From Astrobacterium formosum (lineage in GTDB: Bacteria; Pseudomonadota; Alphaproteobacteria; Rhizobiales; Xanthobacteraceae), in assembly GCA_030848545.1 (NCBI GenBank), contig JAVDCA010000009.1, forward strand, positions 146,555-210,554: DNA of 64,000 bases, given 5' to 3'. A program made the position numbers and the translations under genes. Shown here piece by piece: positions 8,683 through 18,461 of this stretch. How positions within the stretch are numbered: position 1 is the stretch's first letter; each line of letters begins with the position of its first letter. The notes beneath the pieces were generated by a model. That model was not told the origin of the DNA. It saw only the letters and a program-made list of their open reading frames with translations, and did no database searches.

Positions 8683-10041
8683 ATGCCCATAGGGGAATTC
8701 GGGAGCGCGGCGGCGCTGCGCCGCGAGGGCGCTGTCACGCTTTCATCGCCCATGTATTGGTTCTACGAGATGAGCCATGCGGCCCTCGATCCCTCGCGGG
8801 CCATGGCGGACGCCACCCAGGCCTGTTTCAAGAGCGCCTTTAACCCGTGGTCGGCCACCACCATCGGCAAGCAGATCGCCGCCGCCTGCGAATTGTTCGA
8901 GCGCTCGACGCGCCGCTACAATCGCCCGGATTGGCGGATCGACGCCACCGAGGTCGCCGGAGAGCCGGTCGCGGTCGACGTCAGGACGGTGTGGGAACGC
9001 CCGTTCTGCCGCCTCCTGCATTTCCAGCGCCTGTTCGAGCAGTCGCCCCGGCAGCCGCAGCCGCAGCCGCGGGTGCTCGTGGTCGCGCCCATGTCGGGCC
9101 ACTACGCCACCCTCCTACGCGGCACCGTCGAGGCCTTGCTGCCCGGGCACGACGTCTTCGTCACCGACTGGGTCGATGCCCGCATGGTGCCGGTGTCGCA
9201 AGGGCGCTTCGACCTCGACGACTACATCGACTACGTGATCGAGATGCTCCGGTTCCTGGACGGTGACGTGCACGTGGTCGCGGTGTGCCAGCCGTCGGTG
9301 CCGGTGCTCGCCGCCGTCTCCGTAATGGAGGCGGCCCTCGATCCCCATGTTCCCCATTCCATGGTGCTGATGGGCGGCCCGATCGACACCCGCAAGGCGC
9401 CGACCGCGGTCAACCGCCTGGCACAGGAGCGCGGCACCGACTGGTTCCGCCGCCATGTCATCACCAAGGTGCCGTTCCCGCATCCCGGCTTCATGCGCGA
9501 CGTCTATCCGGGCTTCCTGCAGCTCAATGGCTTCATGACCATGAACCTCGATCGCCACATCGAGGCGCATCGGCGCCTGTTCCAGCACCTCGTCGCCGGC
9601 GATGGCGATTCCGCCCAGAAGCACAGGGAGTTCTACGACGAATATCTGGCCGTGATGGACCTCACCGCCGAGTTCTATCTGCAGACCGTGCGCACCGTGT
9701 TCGTCCGGCACGACTTGCCGAAGGGCGAGATGATGCACCGCGGCCGGCGCGTCGATCCCGCCGCCATTCGCCGCGTGGCGTTGATGACCGTGGAGGGCGA
9801 ACACGACGACATCTCCGGTGTCGGACAGACCGAGGCCGCCCACGCCTTGTGCGTCAACATTCCGGCCGAGCGCCGACGGCATTGGATGCAGCCGGGTGTC
9901 GGCCACTACGGGGTCTTCAACGGCTCGCGTTTCCGCGCCGAGATCGTGCCGCGCCTCGCCGATTTCATGCTCGCTTCGCAATCGCGCCTTCGCGGTAAAC
10001 CGTCGCGTGCCGCTTCCCGCCTCGCTGCTGCGGCGAACTAG
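8683..10041 (+). CDS. phaZ: Intracellular polyhydroxybutyrate depolymerase
   Basis: 452 aa cytoplasmic enzyme mobilising stored poly-3-hydroxybutyrate. The N-terminal block MYWFYEMSHAALDPSR is typical of PhaZ. The nucleophile elbow VAVCQPSVP carries Cys202, which replaces serine in this family. The expected acid is in VEGEHDDISG and the catalytic His in PGVGHYGVF. The frame is open to 8371 over a repeat, so the start is uncertain: 8683 has a weak GGAACTGG upstream, while 8752 would begin exactly at the conserved MYWFYEM. Its product feeds 3-hydroxybutyrate dehydrogenase, encoded at 52810-53592. Confidence 0.93.
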   Translation: MPIGEFGSAAALRREGAVTLSSPMYWFYEMSHAALDPSRAMADATQACFKSAFNPWSATTIGKQIAAACELFERSTRRYNRPDWRIDATEVAGEPVAVDVRTVWERPFCRLLHFQRLFEQSPRQPQPQPRVLVVAPMSGHYATLLRGTVEALLPGHDVFVTDWVDARMVPVSQGRFDLDDYIDYVIEMLRFLDGDVHVVAVCQPSVPVLAAVSVMEAALDPHVPHSMVLMGGPIDTRKAPTAVNRLAQERGTDWFRRHVITKVPFPHPGFMRDVYPGFLQLNGFMTMNLDRHIEAHRRLFQHLVAGDGDSAQKHREFYDEYLAVMDLTAEFYLQTVRTVFVRHDLPKGEMMHRGRRVDPAAIRRVALMTVEGEHDDISGVGQTEAAHALCVNIPAERRRHWMQPGVGHYGVFNGSRFRAEIVPRLADFMLASQSRLRGKPSRAASRLAAAAN

Positions 10042-10409
10042 GAGGCCGCGCGACAACGCGCTCGGGCCTCGCAAATGGCATCGTGATGCGCCTCGCACGG
10101 GGGAGGGCGGAAAGCCCTCCGTAGGATCACTATCCCTCATGGAGAAGAACAGAACTGCCATTCAACATCTAAATTGCCCTATTTATCGACCTTTCCCCCA
10201 TTCGGCCGCGATCGCATCCATTTTTCTGGCATAAGCCGCTGATAAATCAGGTCAATCAAATGACCGATTTGAATCGTGCGAAACCGTATGAAGTGATTCT
10301 TTATTCACTTTATCTATCCGGCCTCATATAGTCATGAAGGCGTATCCCGGCACTACATCTAGAACAAATTAGCCCTGCGGATTGGAGGGGGGTGCAAGCC
10401 GGGTCGGAT
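10042..10409. other. AT-rich intergenic region
   Basis: About 370 bp between phaZ and the metallopeptidase gene. A short hairpin (ggagggc/gccctcc, 10102-10120) may end phaZ transcription, although it lacks a T-tract. From about 10150 to 10385 the sequence is clearly more AT-rich than the rest of the window, with a second stem-loop (aagtga/tcactt) near 10290-10310. A promoter region for the downstream gene is likely; no gene is seen. Confidence 0.55.
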
Positions 10410-11246
10410 ATGGCAGAATTCGACCCTGAACTTCCCCCCGGACCCCACCCCATGCCCTTGCGTGCCCTGCTTTACCGACGTCCGACCGAACCTTCGGCCA
10501 TCGAAGTCATGTTCGATCAGGCCATCTATCTCGTGCGTCTGCGTCGCCATCGTCAGGCGCGTCGCTACACGCTGCGCATCCAGGCGGCGACGCGTGAAGT
10601 CGTACTCACGATGCCGCCGCGCGGCAGCGTACGCGAGGCCCGCGAATTCGCCGAGAAGCATGGGGGCTGGATCGCGGCGCGACTCGATCGTCTGCCGGAG
10701 GCGGCGCCGTTCGCCAGCGGCACGGTGGTGCCGATCCGCGGGCTCGCCCATCGCATCGTGCATCGCCGCGGCATCCGCGGCACGGTGTGGACCGAGCTCG
10801 ACTCCTACGGCAATCGGTTGTTGTGCGTCGCCGGCGAAGTTCCGCATCTGGATCGCCGCGTGCGCGACCACCTCAAGCGCGAGGCCAAGCGCGATCTCGA
10901 AGCGGCGGCCGGCCGCTATGCCGAAAAGATCGGCGTCACCTACAAGCGGGTCTCGATCCGCGACCAGTCGAGCCGGTGGGGATCGTGCTCGACCACCGGG
11001 GTTCTGTCGTTCTCCTGGCGGCTGATCCTCGCGCCGCGTTTCGTGCTCGACTATCTGGCCGCCCACGAGGTCGCGCATCTGGTCGAGATGAATCACTCTT
11101 CTCGTTTTTGGCGCCTGCTCATCCGTATGTGCCCTGACACCCATCGCGCCAAGAACTGGCTCGACGTGCACGGCACCGATCTGCATCGCTACGGCTTGAA
11201 GCCGCTCGAAGCGCCGATGCCTCGCCGCCGCCGCACGACGCACTGA
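10410..11246 (+). CDS. SprT/YgjP-like zinc metallopeptidase (DUF45)
   Basis: 278 aa. The catalytic zinc motif is HEVAH (219-223), preceded by the family block SSRWGSCSTTGVLSFSWRL and followed by NHSSRFWRLL and CPDTHRAKNWL, exactly the YgjP/DUF45 pattern. It is a soluble cytoplasmic protein without signal peptide. The family is widespread in proteobacteria but its substrates are unknown. An upstream GTG at 10392 would sit too close to the GGAGGGG motif, so I prefer the ATG at 10410. It stands alone, with the efflux gene 83 bp downstream on the same strand. Confidence 0.9.
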   Translation: MAEFDPELPPGPHPMPLRALLYRRPTEPSAIEVMFDQAIYLVRLRRHRQARRYTLRIQAATREVVLTMPPRGSVREAREFAEKHGGWIAARLDRLPEAAPFASGTVVPIRGLAHRIVHRRGIRGTVWTELDSYGNRLLCVAGEVPHLDRRVRDHLKREAKRDLEAAAGRYAEKIGVTYKRVSIRDQSSRWGSCSTTGVLSFSWRLILAPRFVLDYLAAHEVAHLVEMNHSSRFWRLLIRMCPDTHRAKNWLDVHGTDLHRYGLKPLEAPMPRRRRTTH

Positions 11247-11329
11247 TTTCCCGACGCAGGATTGCGCGTTTCTTGCCGCCGTGTTCTCTCGGCGGCGACA
11301 TGCGTTGACCGATTGGTTTCCAGCTCCTC

Positions 11330-12520
11330 ATGCTTCGCCCCGACACGTTTGCGCTCACCGGCCTGTTGGCCCTCTTGACCATGATCGGGCCGGTGGCGAT
11401 CGACCTCTACCTGCCGGCCTTGCCGGAGATCGGCGCCGAACTGGGCGCCCCCACGTCCAGCGTGCAGCTGACCATCTCCTTCTACCTTTTCGGCTTCGCG
11501 CTCGCCCAGATTGCCTATGGGCCACTGTCGGACGTCCGCGGCCGGCGGCCCGTCCTGTTGGTCGCCCTCGTCGTCTTCTGCGCCGCTTCGCTTCTGTGCG
11601 CGGTCGCGCCGTCGATCAAGCTCCTGATCGCCGCCAGGGCCGTGCAGGCGGTCGGCGCGGCGGGAGCCATCGTGCTCGCCCGCGCCATCGTGCGCGACAT
11701 CTACAGCGGCGCCCGCGCCGGACGCGAATTGTCCATCATGGGCATGATCATGGGGCTGGCGCCGGCAGCCGCGCCGACCATCGGCGGGCTCGTCCAGGCG
11801 GCGTTCGGCTGGCGCGCCTGTTTCGTGGCGGTGTTCGTGGCCGGGCTCGCCGCCCTGTTAATGGTGTGGTGGCTGTTGCCGGAAACGCTGCGCGACGGAC
11901 CGCGTCCCAAGATCGCGCCGGCCGACCTGGTGCGCGGCTACGCCACGGTGATGAGCCGCCGCGCCTTCCGGGCCTATCTGCTGCTGCTGTCGTCGGCCTC
12001 CGCGGGCCTGTTCGCTTACATTTCCGGTGCGTCGTTCGTGCTGCAAGAGATGTTCGGCCTCTCCCCCGTCGAATTCGGTGCGACTTTCGCATTGACGAGC
12101 GTGGGACTGATCTGCGGGAATTCCCTTTCCGCCCACATGGTCATGCGCGCCGGCATCGGCCACACCCTCGGGGTCGGCGCCGCCACGCTGGCGGCCGGCG
12201 GTTTCGCCATGGTGGCGGCGACGCACTTCTTCCCACACGCGCCCCTCGGCCTCGTCCTGCCCATGGGGCTCTACCTGGCCGGCATCGGCATGAGCATGCC
12301 GCAGGCAATGGCCGGCGCCCTGCTGCCGTTTCCGCATCACGCCGGCACGGCGTCCTCGCTCGCCGGCTTCGTGCAGCAATGCGTCGCCGCCCTGTCGGGC
12401 GCCCTCGTCGGCCATCTCCTCGGCACCAGCGCCTGGCCGATGGTCATCGTGGTCGCGGCAAGTGGCTGCGTGACGCTGGCAGTGTGGTGGGCAAGCCGCG
12501 GCGTGCGCGGGATGTCGTGA
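11330..12520 (+). CDS. MFS multidrug efflux transporter, Bcr/CflA family
   Basis: 396 aa with 12 predicted transmembrane helices. The N-terminus TMIGPVAIDLYLPALPEIG and the motif-A sequence YGPLSDVRGRRPVL (63-76) are diagnostic of the Bcr/CflA drug-H+ antiporter group; helix 5 carries the AAAPTIGGLVQ antiporter motif. It should export drugs such as bicyclomycin or sulfonamides, or small metabolites. No regulator is adjacent. The gene ends 5 bp from the convergent small gene at 12526. Confidence 0.9.
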   Translation: MLRPDTFALTGLLALLTMIGPVAIDLYLPALPEIGAELGAPTSSVQLTISFYLFGFALAQIAYGPLSDVRGRRPVLLVALVVFCAASLLCAVAPSIKLLIAARAVQAVGAAGAIVLARAIVRDIYSGARAGRELSIMGMIMGLAPAAAPTIGGLVQAAFGWRACFVAVFVAGLAALLMVWWLLPETLRDGPRPKIAPADLVRGYATVMSRRAFRAYLLLLSSASAGLFAYISGASFVLQEMFGLSPVEFGATFALTSVGLICGNSLSAHMVMRAGIGHTLGVGAATLAAGGFAMVAATHFFPHAPLGLVLPMGLYLAGIGMSMPQAMAGALLPFPHHAGTASSLAGFVQQCVAALSGALVGHLLGTSAWPMVIVVAASGCVTLAVWWASRGVRGMS

Positions 12521-12525
12521 AACAA

Positions 12526-12705
12526 TCAAAGGCCTTCGACTTCCCGCCGGCGCTCGATTTCCGCCGCGACACCGCTCCAGACGCGGTGTCCCTCGGTGTC
12601 GCCGATGGCCTTGAAGTGTTGCGCCCGCTCACGCACGGAGCGCACTCCCTTGGCGCCATGCCGAGCCCACCAGAACCGCGCATACATCCGGATCGCGTCG
12701 TCCAT
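12526..12705 (-). CDS. Small conserved hypothetical protein (59 aa)
   Basis: From the internal ATG at 12705 the product begins MDDAIRMYARFWWARHG and continues with charged helical sequence containing HFKAIGDTEGHRVWSGVAAEIERRR. It is one short soluble helical domain, with a pattern I recognise from small Rhizobiales hypothetical proteins but with no known function. A start at 12723 is also possible. It is convergent with the Bcr/CflA gene with almost no gap, which supports it being a real gene. Confidence 0.6.
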   Translation of the reverse strand: MDDAIRMYARFWWARHGAKGVRSVRERAQHFKAIGDTEGHRVWSGVAAEIERRREVEGL

Positions 12706-12822
12706 GCTCACCCACATGGCCAATCTCCGCCCTCGTTGAAGTGATCTGTCGGCTCAACGACACGGAATGCATGCGCGTTCCGGGACGCGGCGGGGCAATT
12801 CTGTGATCATCGATGGCGTTGC

Positions 12823-15075
12823 CTAGCGGCGGCCGATGACGCGATCCAGGAACCAGCCGTCGAGGCCGAGTTCCGCCTGCGGGCGGGTATGGTCGCGTGC
12901 CGCGACGCGGGGTTGCGGGGTCGCCACGATCCCGGAGCCGGTCCTGGAGCCAGTCCCGGAGCTGATCCCGGAATTGGTTCCGGTGCCGGCCACGGGAGCG
13001 GGCGGCGCTGGCGCCACCACCGCCGGCGGTCCGGCAAAGAGCTTTCCGAGCAAGCCGTCGCGCGGCGCGGTCGGCAGTGCGGCGACCGGAACCTGGGCGT
13101 GGGCCTGCCGCATGAACCGGCTCCATACCTCGACCGGCAGACCGCTGCCGGTCGCCTTCTTGGTGGGCGAGGAATCGTCATTGCCGACCCAGACGCCGGT
13201 GATCAGGTGGGACGTGTAGCCGATGAACCAGCCGTCGCGGAATTCCTGCGAGGTGCCGGTCTTGCCGGCGGCGCTCCAGCCCGGCAGGTCGGCCTTGCGG
13301 GCGGTTCCGGTCAGGAGCGTTTCGCGCATCATGGCGTTCATCATGGCGACGTATTGCAGCTCGACGACGCGGCTTGGGGGCTCGTCGGCGCGGGTATAGA
13401 GAAGGCGGCCGTCATGGGTGCGCACCCGTTCGATCACGTGCGCCGGGGCGGCATTGCCGCCATTGGCGAACGGTGCGAAGGCCGACGTCAGCTCGAGCAG
13501 GGACACCTCCGAGGTGCCGAGCGCGATCGACGGATTGGGGTCGAGCTTGGAGGCGATGCCGAGCCGGTGGGCGGTCTTGACCACGGCCGTCGGGCCGAAT
13601 TCCAGCACCAGGCGTACCGACACCGTGTTGAGCGACATGGCGAGCGCCTGCGTCAGCGTCACCCGGCCGAAATATTCGCGGGTGTAGTTCTCCGGCTTCC
13701 AGCCCTTGAGCGCGACGGGCTTGTCCTCGCGCACGCTGTCGGGGGTGAGGCCGCGCTCCAGCGCGGTCAGATAGACGAACGGCTTGAAGGCGGAGCCGGG
13801 CTGGCGCTTGGCGACGACGGCGCGGTTGAACTGGCTGTCGGCATAGTTCCTGCCGCCGACGAGGGCCCGCACGGCGCCGTCCGGCGTCATCGCCACGAGC
13901 GCCCCCTGCTCGACATCGTAGCGCGCCCCCTTGGCGGCGAGTTCGTCCATGAGCGCCTTCTCGGCGTTCGCCTGCAGGGCGGGGTCGAGGCTCGTCTCGA
14001 CGATGACGTCTTCGTCGACACGGCCGATCAGGTCATTGACAGCGTCCATCACCCAATCGGCGGCGTAGTTGATGGAGCCGCCGGCCGACGGCTTCACGAC
14101 CCGCGGCGGGTTGGCCATGGCGGTCTTGACCGCCGCCTCGGGGACGAAGCCCGCGTCCGCCATGGCGGAAAGCACCACCTGGCTGCGGCGCTCGGCCGCC
14201 TCGAAATTGCGGTTGGGGGCGAGCCGCGACGGTGACTTGACGAGGCCGGCGAGCAGGGCGGACTCGGCGAGTGTCGCCTGGCGCGCCGACTTGCCGAAAT
14301 AGCGCTGCATCGCCGCCTCGATCCCATAGGCGCCGGAGCCGAAATAGACGCGGTTGAGATAGAGCGAAAGGATCTCGCCCTTGGAGAATTTGCGCTCCAG
14401 CCACAGCGCCAGCATGGCCTCCTGGAGCTTGCGGAAGACGGTGCGCTCCTGGGTCAGGAACAGGTTCTTGGCGAGCTGTTGGGTGATGGTCGAGCCGCCC
14501 TGGGCGACGCCGCGGTGCATCACATTGGCGAGTGCCGCGCGGGCGAGCCCAATGGGATCGAGACCCCAATGGGAATAGAACCGGCGGTCCTCGATGGCGA
14601 GAAACGCCTTGGGGAGGTGGTCCGGCATGTCCTTCAGCGCGATCGCCACCCCGCCCATGTCGCCACGGGTCGCGATCAGGGTGCCGCTCGTCCCGACGAT
14701 CTGGACGGTGGGGGGGCGCTTGGGAATTTCCAGCGACTGGATGGGAGGAAGCGTGGTGGCGACCCAGATGAACGTGCCGACCACGGCGATGCAGCACCAC
14801 AGGGCCGCGACCGCGCCCCAATAGGCCATCCGGCCGAGGCTCGGCATGCGGCCGTTCCAGGACCCGGCGCCCCAGGATCTGCCGCCGCGGCGCTTCTTCT
14901 TTGCCCGCGGACGCCGTGGCGGGGACGGGGCGAGGTCATCGTCGGCAGCCGCGTGGGCCGCGCCGGCACGCCGCGGTCGCTCGGATCGCGGCACGCCGCG
15001 GTCTTCGGGCGTGAGCTCGACCGCCGGTGCCCCGTCGGTGCGCCCTCCGTCGGTCCGCTTGCGCTTTCCCGCCAT
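12823..15075 (-). CDS. Penicillin-binding protein 1A (bifunctional transglycosylase/transpeptidase)
   Basis: 750 aa class A PBP building peptidoglycan at the inner membrane. A basic cytoplasmic tail (1-83) precedes one membrane anchor (about 84-107). The GT51 domain has the catalytic Glu162 in AIEDRRFYSHWG and QGGSTITQQLAKN (192-204). The transpeptidase domain has the nucleophile Ser428 in GSAFKPF (SxxK), Ser481-Leu-Asn483 and KTGTS (605-609). A proline- and glycine-rich tail (about 660-740) is encoded by a GC-rich repetitive segment. The residues for both activities are intact. It stands alone; glnD lies downstream on the same strand direction but upstream in coordinates of transcription. 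Confidence 0.95.
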   Translation of the reverse strand: MAGKRKRTDGGRTDGAPAVELTPEDRGVPRSERPRRAGAAHAAADDDLAPSPPRRPRAKKKRRGGRSWGAGSWNGRMPSLGRMAYWGAVAALWCCIAVVGTFIWVATTLPPIQSLEIPKRPPTVQIVGTSGTLIATRGDMGGVAIALKDMPDHLPKAFLAIEDRRFYSHWGLDPIGLARAALANVMHRGVAQGGSTITQQLAKNLFLTQERTVFRKLQEAMLALWLERKFSKGEILSLYLNRVYFGSGAYGIEAAMQRYFGKSARQATLAESALLAGLVKSPSRLAPNRNFEAAERRSQVVLSAMADAGFVPEAAVKTAMANPPRVVKPSAGGSINYAADWVMDAVNDLIGRVDEDVIVETSLDPALQANAEKALMDELAAKGARYDVEQGALVAMTPDGAVRALVGGRNYADSQFNRAVVAKRQPGSAFKPFVYLTALERGLTPDSVREDKPVALKGWKPENYTREYFGRVTLTQALAMSLNTVSVRLVLEFGPTAVVKTAHRLGIASKLDPNPSIALGTSEVSLLELTSAFAPFANGGNAAPAHVIERVRTHDGRLLYTRADEPPSRVVELQYVAMMNAMMRETLLTGTARKADLPGWSAAGKTGTSQEFRDGWFIGYTSHLITGVWVGNDDSSPTKKATGSGLPVEVWSRFMRQAHAQVPVAALPTAPRDGLLGKLFAGPPAVVAPAPPAPVAGTGTNSGISSGTGSRTGSGIVATPQPRVAARDHTRPQAELGLDGWFLDRVIGRR

Positions 15076-15237
15076 TGACCCCCGTCCTCGGGCCGTCCAC
15101 GCCCGTCTGCACGCTAGATCGGCCGATTTAAGGGGGCGTTACCGGGGTGAGACCGAGCCCCCTTGCGGCCAGGAATTGCATCGCCCGCAGGTATCTAGGG
15201 GGCGAGTACCGTCGGGGCCTGCCGGCCGCTCCGCGGG

Positions 15238-15286
15238 TCTTCTGGGTTGCTTTGTCGCTTTCGCTTCTCGCAATGACGAGGCCGGT
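15238..15286. repeat. Half copy of a dispersed palindromic repeat
   Basis: The sequence gggttgctttgtcgcttt followed by cgcttctcgcaatgacgag resembles one arm of the element at 52703-52788. It lies between the stop of glnD and the start of PBP1a. Confidence 0.5.
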
Positions 15287-15300
15287 GGACGCCGCCTCGT

Positions 15301-18105
15301 TCACGCCGGCACGGCTTTGGCCGCGGCGATCGGGGCGTGGGTGGTGAACAGCTGGATCAGCGCCCGCTTGATCGCCGCCTGCCGGGTCGGCGACGCGATC
15401 TTCGCACCCAGCAGATCGGTGACGTAGAAGACGTCGACGGCGCGTTCGCCGAAGGTCGCCACATGCGCCGAGGCGATGTTGAGGTTGAGCTTGGAGAGCG
15501 TCGTCGTCAGCTCGAACAAGAGGCCGGGCCGGTCGAGGCCCGACACTTCGACCACCGTGTAGCGGTTCGACCACTGATTGTTGACCGACACGTCGGGTTC
15601 GATCGCGAAGGCCTTGATGCGCCCCTTGGGGGCCGCGCGCTTGGCGACCACATCCGGCATGCGCAACTCGCCCGACAGCGTGCGCTCGATGGCGTCGGCG
15701 ATGCGGATAGCGCGCCGGTTCTCGTCGTCGTCGCGTTCGAATTCGCGGGTGAGCGAGATGGTGTCGAGCGCGAGCCCGTCGGTCGTCGTGTAGATCTGGG
15801 CATCGACGATATTGGCGCCGGCGACCGCGCAGGCGCCGGCGATCACCGACAGGAGCCAGGGGTGGTCGGGGGCGAGGACCGTCAGGATGGTGACGCCCCG
15901 GGCAGGGTCGTGGCTGACCCCGGTGGCGAGGTTCTTGCCGGCGGCTTCGGCCGAGCGCACGAACTTGGCGTGGGAGAGCTTGGCGGCGAGGTCGACCTTG
16001 AGCCAGTAGGCCGGATAATGGCGGGCCACATAACGGTCGAGCTCGTCCGTGGGCCAGTCGGCGAGCTCGTGCCGCAGCTCCGCCTGTGCGATGGCGACGC
16101 GCTGGGCGCGGTCCACTTCCGAGAAGCCGCCGGTGAGCGCCGGCTCGGTCTCGTAATAGAGCGCGCGTAGAAGCTGCGCCTTCCAGCCGTTCCAGACCCC
16201 CGGGCCGACCGCGCGGATGTCGGCGGTGGTCAGGATGGTCAAAAGCTTCATGCGCTCGAGCGACTGCACGACGGCGGAGAAGTTCTCGATGGTCTTGCGG
16301 TCGGAGAGGTCGCGCGACTGCGCGATGGTCGACATCACCAGATGCTTCTCGATCAGCCAGGTGAGCGTCTCGGTGTCGGCCGGCGACAAGCCGAATCGCG
16401 GTCCGAGACGCTTGGCCAGGCGGGCCCCGAGGAGCGAATGATCCTCGGGCCGGCCCTTGGCGATGTCGTGCAGGAACAGGCCGACATAGAGCACGGTGCG
16501 GTGTGCCGGCAGGATGGAACGGATCAGCTCGTTGGCGAGGCCGTAGTGTTCGTTGGTGCCGGCCTCGATCTCGGCGAGCACGCCGATGCAGCGCAGAAGG
16601 TGCTCGTCGACCGTGTAGTGATGATACATGTTGAACTGCATCATCGACACGACGCGGCCGAACTCGGGGATGAAACGTCCGAGCACGCCGGTCTCGTTCA
16701 TGCGCCGCAGCACGATCTCGGTGTCGTCCTTGGCGGTCAGGATCTCCAGGAACATGCGGTTGGCTTCCGGGTCTTCGCGCAGGTCCCGGTCGATGAGCTT
16801 GAGCGAGCGGGTGGCGAGCCGCATGGCGTCGGGGTGGAAGGCGAGCGAGTGCTTCTGCGCCAGCCGGAAAATGCGGATCAGGTTGACGGGGTCGCGCCGG
16901 AAGGCGTCGTCGTCGACGACGTTGATGCGGTTGTTGTCGACGGAAAAATCCTCGCTCTCACGCAGCGACTTGCGGCCGCGCGGACGCAGGCGGGCGACGA
17001 AACGGTTGAGGACGGGGATCGGCTTGGCCTGGCGCTCCTCCAGCCGCGCGCACAGGATGGCGGTCAGGTCGCCGACGTCCTTGGCGATCAGGAAGTAGTG
17101 CTTCATGAAGCGCTCGACGTCCTGCATGCCGGGATGGGACGTGTAGCCGAGCCTTTGCGCGATATCGCGCTGGATGTCGAAGGACAGACGCTCTTCCGCC
17201 CGGCCGGTGACGAAGTGCATGTGACAGCGCACCGCCCACAGGAAGTCCTCGCAGCGGCGGAACAGCTTGAGTTCCTGGGCGTCGAAGACGCCGTGTGAGA
17301 TCAATTCCTGCAGCTCGCGCACCAGGTAGACGTATTTGGCGATCCAGAACAGGGTGTGCAGATCGCGCAGGCCGCCCTTGCCGTCCTTGATGTTCGGCTC
17401 GACCAGATAGCGGGAGGCGCCGGAGCGGCGGTGTCGCTCCTCGCGCTCGGCGAGCTTGGCATTGACGAATTCCGGCGCCGTGCCGTGCGCCACCTGCTTG
17501 CCGAAGCGCGCCGTCAACTCGTCGAACAGGGCCTTGTCGCCGAGCAGGAAGCGGGCCTCGAGGATCGCAGTGCGCACCGTCATGTCGGCCTTGGCCTGGC
17601 GGATGCACTCGTCGACCGAACGGGTGGCGTGGCCGACCTTCAATCCCATGTCCCAGAGGCAATAAAGGATCACCTCGGCGATCGACTCGCCCCAGGCGGT
17701 CTGCTTGTAGGGCAGGAGGAACAGGAGATCGATGTCCGAGCCCGGCGCCATCAGGCCGCGGCCGTAGCCGCCGGTCGCCACGATCGCCATGCGCTCGGAG
17801 TCGGACGGGTTCTCCGACGGGTAGAGATGGTTGACGGCGAACTCGTAGAGGATGCGGATGACCTCATCCTGGACGTCGCACAATCGCTCGGCGCACAGCC
17901 GTCCGCGCCGGTCCGCCAGGAGAAGCCGCTCGGCCTCCTGACGCGCTTCGTTCAGCGCCGTCTTGAGCCGTATGGCGACGGCGGTGCGCATTTCGCGCTC
18001 GGCGCCGACATATTGCTGCGCCAGCCCCTGCAGCTCGGCGGCGAGGCCGCGGCTGTCCAGGAGCTCCGAGGGGGCGGCGGTGGCATGATCGGCAGGCGAC
18101 GGCAT
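15301..18105 (-). CDS. glnD: [Protein-PII] uridylyltransferase / uridylyl-removing enzyme
   Basis: 934 aa nitrogen sensor that uridylylates PII proteins at low glutamine and deuridylylates them at high glutamine. The nucleotidyltransferase motif GGYGRGLMAPGSDIDLLFL is at 112-130. The central HD hydrolase domain has LFLHDIAKGRPEDHS, and two ACT domains end the protein (TVLAPDHPWLLSVIAG and VSGLDRPGLLFELTT). All catalytic motifs are intact. The length is at the usual size for alphaproteobacteria. Its presence fits the sigma-54 promoter at 61992, since both belong to the Ntr response. Confidence 0.96.
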   Translation of the reverse strand: MPSPADHATAAPSELLDSRGLAAELQGLAQQYVGAEREMRTAVAIRLKTALNEARQEAERLLLADRRGRLCAERLCDVQDEVIRILYEFAVNHLYPSENPSDSERMAIVATGGYGRGLMAPGSDIDLLFLLPYKQTAWGESIAEVILYCLWDMGLKVGHATRSVDECIRQAKADMTVRTAILEARFLLGDKALFDELTARFGKQVAHGTAPEFVNAKLAEREERHRRSGASRYLVEPNIKDGKGGLRDLHTLFWIAKYVYLVRELQELISHGVFDAQELKLFRRCEDFLWAVRCHMHFVTGRAEERLSFDIQRDIAQRLGYTSHPGMQDVERFMKHYFLIAKDVGDLTAILCARLEERQAKPIPVLNRFVARLRPRGRKSLRESEDFSVDNNRINVVDDDAFRRDPVNLIRIFRLAQKHSLAFHPDAMRLATRSLKLIDRDLREDPEANRMFLEILTAKDDTEIVLRRMNETGVLGRFIPEFGRVVSMMQFNMYHHYTVDEHLLRCIGVLAEIEAGTNEHYGLANELIRSILPAHRTVLYVGLFLHDIAKGRPEDHSLLGARLAKRLGPRFGLSPADTETLTWLIEKHLVMSTIAQSRDLSDRKTIENFSAVVQSLERMKLLTILTTADIRAVGPGVWNGWKAQLLRALYYETEPALTGGFSEVDRAQRVAIAQAELRHELADWPTDELDRYVARHYPAYWLKVDLAAKLSHAKFVRSAEAAGKNLATGVSHDPARGVTILTVLAPDHPWLLSVIAGACAVAGANIVDAQIYTTTDGLALDTISLTREFERDDDENRRAIRIADAIERTLSGELRMPDVVAKRAAPKGRIKAFAIEPDVSVNNQWSNRYTVVEVSGLDRPGLLFELTTTLSKLNLNIASAHVATFGERAVDVFYVTDLLGAKIASPTRQAAIKRALIQLFTTHAPIAAAKAVPA

Positions 18106-18461
18106 GGTCGATGGATTCCCGAATGTCCTCGACGTCGATAGCGGAGCCAGAGGATCGTGTCACCGTCCGTACGGTGCAGAAAGGCAATGTCTCTTCTTCG
18201 CTGAGCCCTCAGGGCGATATGTTCGTTTCTCTTAAGGCCTTATATTTGCTAGTCTATTCCTTTGACCGCGAAGATCCTCCTGTCTACAACTCGTCCGGTC
18301 GCGCCGATTTGAGCAGCCAGCTTGCGGGCGCGTAACAAGTGCAGCTAAAGCGGGGGCCCGCCCCTCGCATGATCAAGGGCGGGCCTTAACCCCCGCCTCC
18401 ATTCCACCGGCCTCGCTCGCAATGTGGGTACGAGCGATGGCTCGCCGCTATGGAGGTCGCC
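18106..18461. other. Divergent promoter region with a large inverted repeat
   Basis: About 355 bp between glnD (leftward) and the ABC importer (rightward); promoters for both should lie here. At 18350-18396 a strong inverted repeat is present: gcgggggcccgcccct, then later agggcgggcc and acccccgc. It could be a terminator-like or attenuator hairpin in the importer leader or a small repeat. The stretch 18220-18290 is relatively AT-rich. No gene is seen. Confidence 0.6.

Noticed and set aside
16342..17298. Plus-strand 318-aa frame inside glnD
   Set aside because: Shadow of glnD, which is intact with all its domains.
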